Part shown: in pieces, positions 30,294 to 30,755 of the stretch
Layout: the number at the start of each line of letters is the position of its first letter
Numbering within the stretch: the first letter of the stretch is position 1
NCBI GenBank assembly: GCA_003526375.1
Contig: DPDG01000098.1
Coordinates: forward strand, 1-30,755
Length of the DNA stretch: 30,755 nucleotides
DNA from: Lentisphaeria bacterium
GTDB lineage: Bacteria; Verrucomicrobiota; Lentisphaeria; Victivallales; UBA1829
Reading direction: 5' to 3'
Notes under the pieces: generated by a model
What the model was told of the DNA's origin: nothing
The model's input: the letters and a program-made list of their open reading frames with translations, nothing else
The model's database searches: none
Made by a program: the position numbers and the translations under genes

Positions 30294-30328
30294 AATATGA
30301 TCTCCCTTGTTTGTGGATTGTAAAATAA

Positions 30329-30357
30329 TATAGGAGAAATATTGGAAAAAGTCAAAT
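30329..30357 (-). promoter_or_regulatory. Promoter of the zinc-ribbon membrane protein gene
   Basis: Minus-strand TTGACT (30357-30352), a 17-nt spacer, TATATT (30334-30329), 36 bp upstream of the ATG. The remaining 30358-30463 stretch holds nothing else that I recognise. Confidence 0.72.
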
Positions 30358-30463
30358 CAAATTTTGTATGGATATGAAAAAATCTGCTGATGCCGGATTA
30401 CGATGCAGCAGACGGAGCAGGTTGCAGGGCGAATGGAACTTTATATTATCGCAGAAAGATTCT

Positions 30464-30755
30464 CTACTCATCTTTTCTGCCAGAAATGGTAATGGAGAGC
30501 GGAATATTTTCATTTACGGTGTATTGCGGTTCATTGATGCGTTCTTCGTATTCTTCAATGAGGTATGGGATCAATGCTTTGAGGCGAACATGAAACATGA
30601 TGAAAAACATAGCTAGAGTTAAGAACGCTCCCAATACAGCGAAACACTTATTGGTTCCGGGATATTCTTTCGCAGTATACATTGCAACGAGAAAAGAAGC
30701 CGCGAAAGTCAGTACCGCAAGCCACGCCCAAAAATCCGCCCATCGGAGGCGTCTT
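30464..30755 (-). CDS. C-terminal part of a membrane protein (partial at window edge)
   Basis: The minus-strand frame is open from the window edge to the TAG at 30464, 96 codons plus stop. An internal ATG at 30682 exists, but the frame upstream of it continues without stop and encodes a hydrophobic helix (FWAWLAVLTFAASFLVAM). So the gene probably begins outside the window. A second hydrophobic segment is CFAVLGAFLTLAMFFIMFHV, followed by an acidic and polar tail (IEEYEERINEP). Two membrane helices, family not recognised. Its layout is like that of the zinc-ribbon protein just downstream. Confidence 0.6.
   Translation of the reverse strand, partial: RRLRWADFWAWLAVLTFAASFLVAMYTAKEYPGTNKCFAVLGAFLTLAMFFIMFHVRLKALIPYLIEEYEERINEPQYTVNENIPLSITISGRKDE

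Overview
The window looks like a chromosomal segment of a Lentisphaerota bacterium, probably Victivallis-like. The evidence is indirect. Two pseudopilin genes carry the leader FTLIELLIVIAIIAILA followed by a DUF1559-like body. They sit inside polysaccharide-lyase operons with GntR/LacI-type regulators, and most other genes are secreted or cytoplasmic carbohydrate enzymes. Only two conserved housekeeping genes are present (obgE, rpmA). I saw no tRNA, rRNA or CRISPR array.

Left part (1-6479): a divergent gene start at the edge, an AraC-type regulator with an extra C-terminal winged helix, then a four-gene operon. The operon runs GntR/LacI-type regulator, pseudopilin, secreted heparinase II/III-like lyase, D-2-hydroxyacid dehydrogenase. 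It has a good sigma70 promoter and 4-nt ATGA overlaps. The pseudopilin gene has two leader copies 345 bp apart. Base composition of the pseudopilin body and the first half of the lyase is clearly lower in GC than the flanks.

Middle (6503-18179): a minus-strand glycerophosphodiesterase and a nitronate-monooxygenase-like protein, each with its own promoter. Then comes a second four-gene operon on the minus strand with the same plan: GntR/LacI-type regulator, pseudopilin, 1068-aa heparinase-type lyase, Gfo/Idh/MocA dehydrogenase. It starts from a perfect TTGACA-17-TATAAT promoter. Divergent to it lies a 961-aa cytoplasmic glycoside hydrolase. The repeated plan suggests a modular polysaccharide-utilisation cassette: regulator senses sugar, pseudopilin and secreted lyase act outside the cytoplasm, dehydrogenase works on the products.

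Right-middle (18313-24838): obgE, rpmA (an intrinsic terminator between them, no rplU upstream), a MATE exporter, and a coupled pair of alpha-galactosidase-like enzyme and lipoprotein lactonase-like beta-propeller.

Right end (25000-30755): an accessory block of unrecognised genes. Two paralogous ~240-aa proteins, a long coiled-coil protein, a small beta-rich protein, two small membrane proteins and a truncated membrane protein are interspersed with strongly structured, duplicated intergenic leaders. Weak resemblance to phage-tail gene order is the best guess; there is no integrase, terminase, portal or lysis gene in view.
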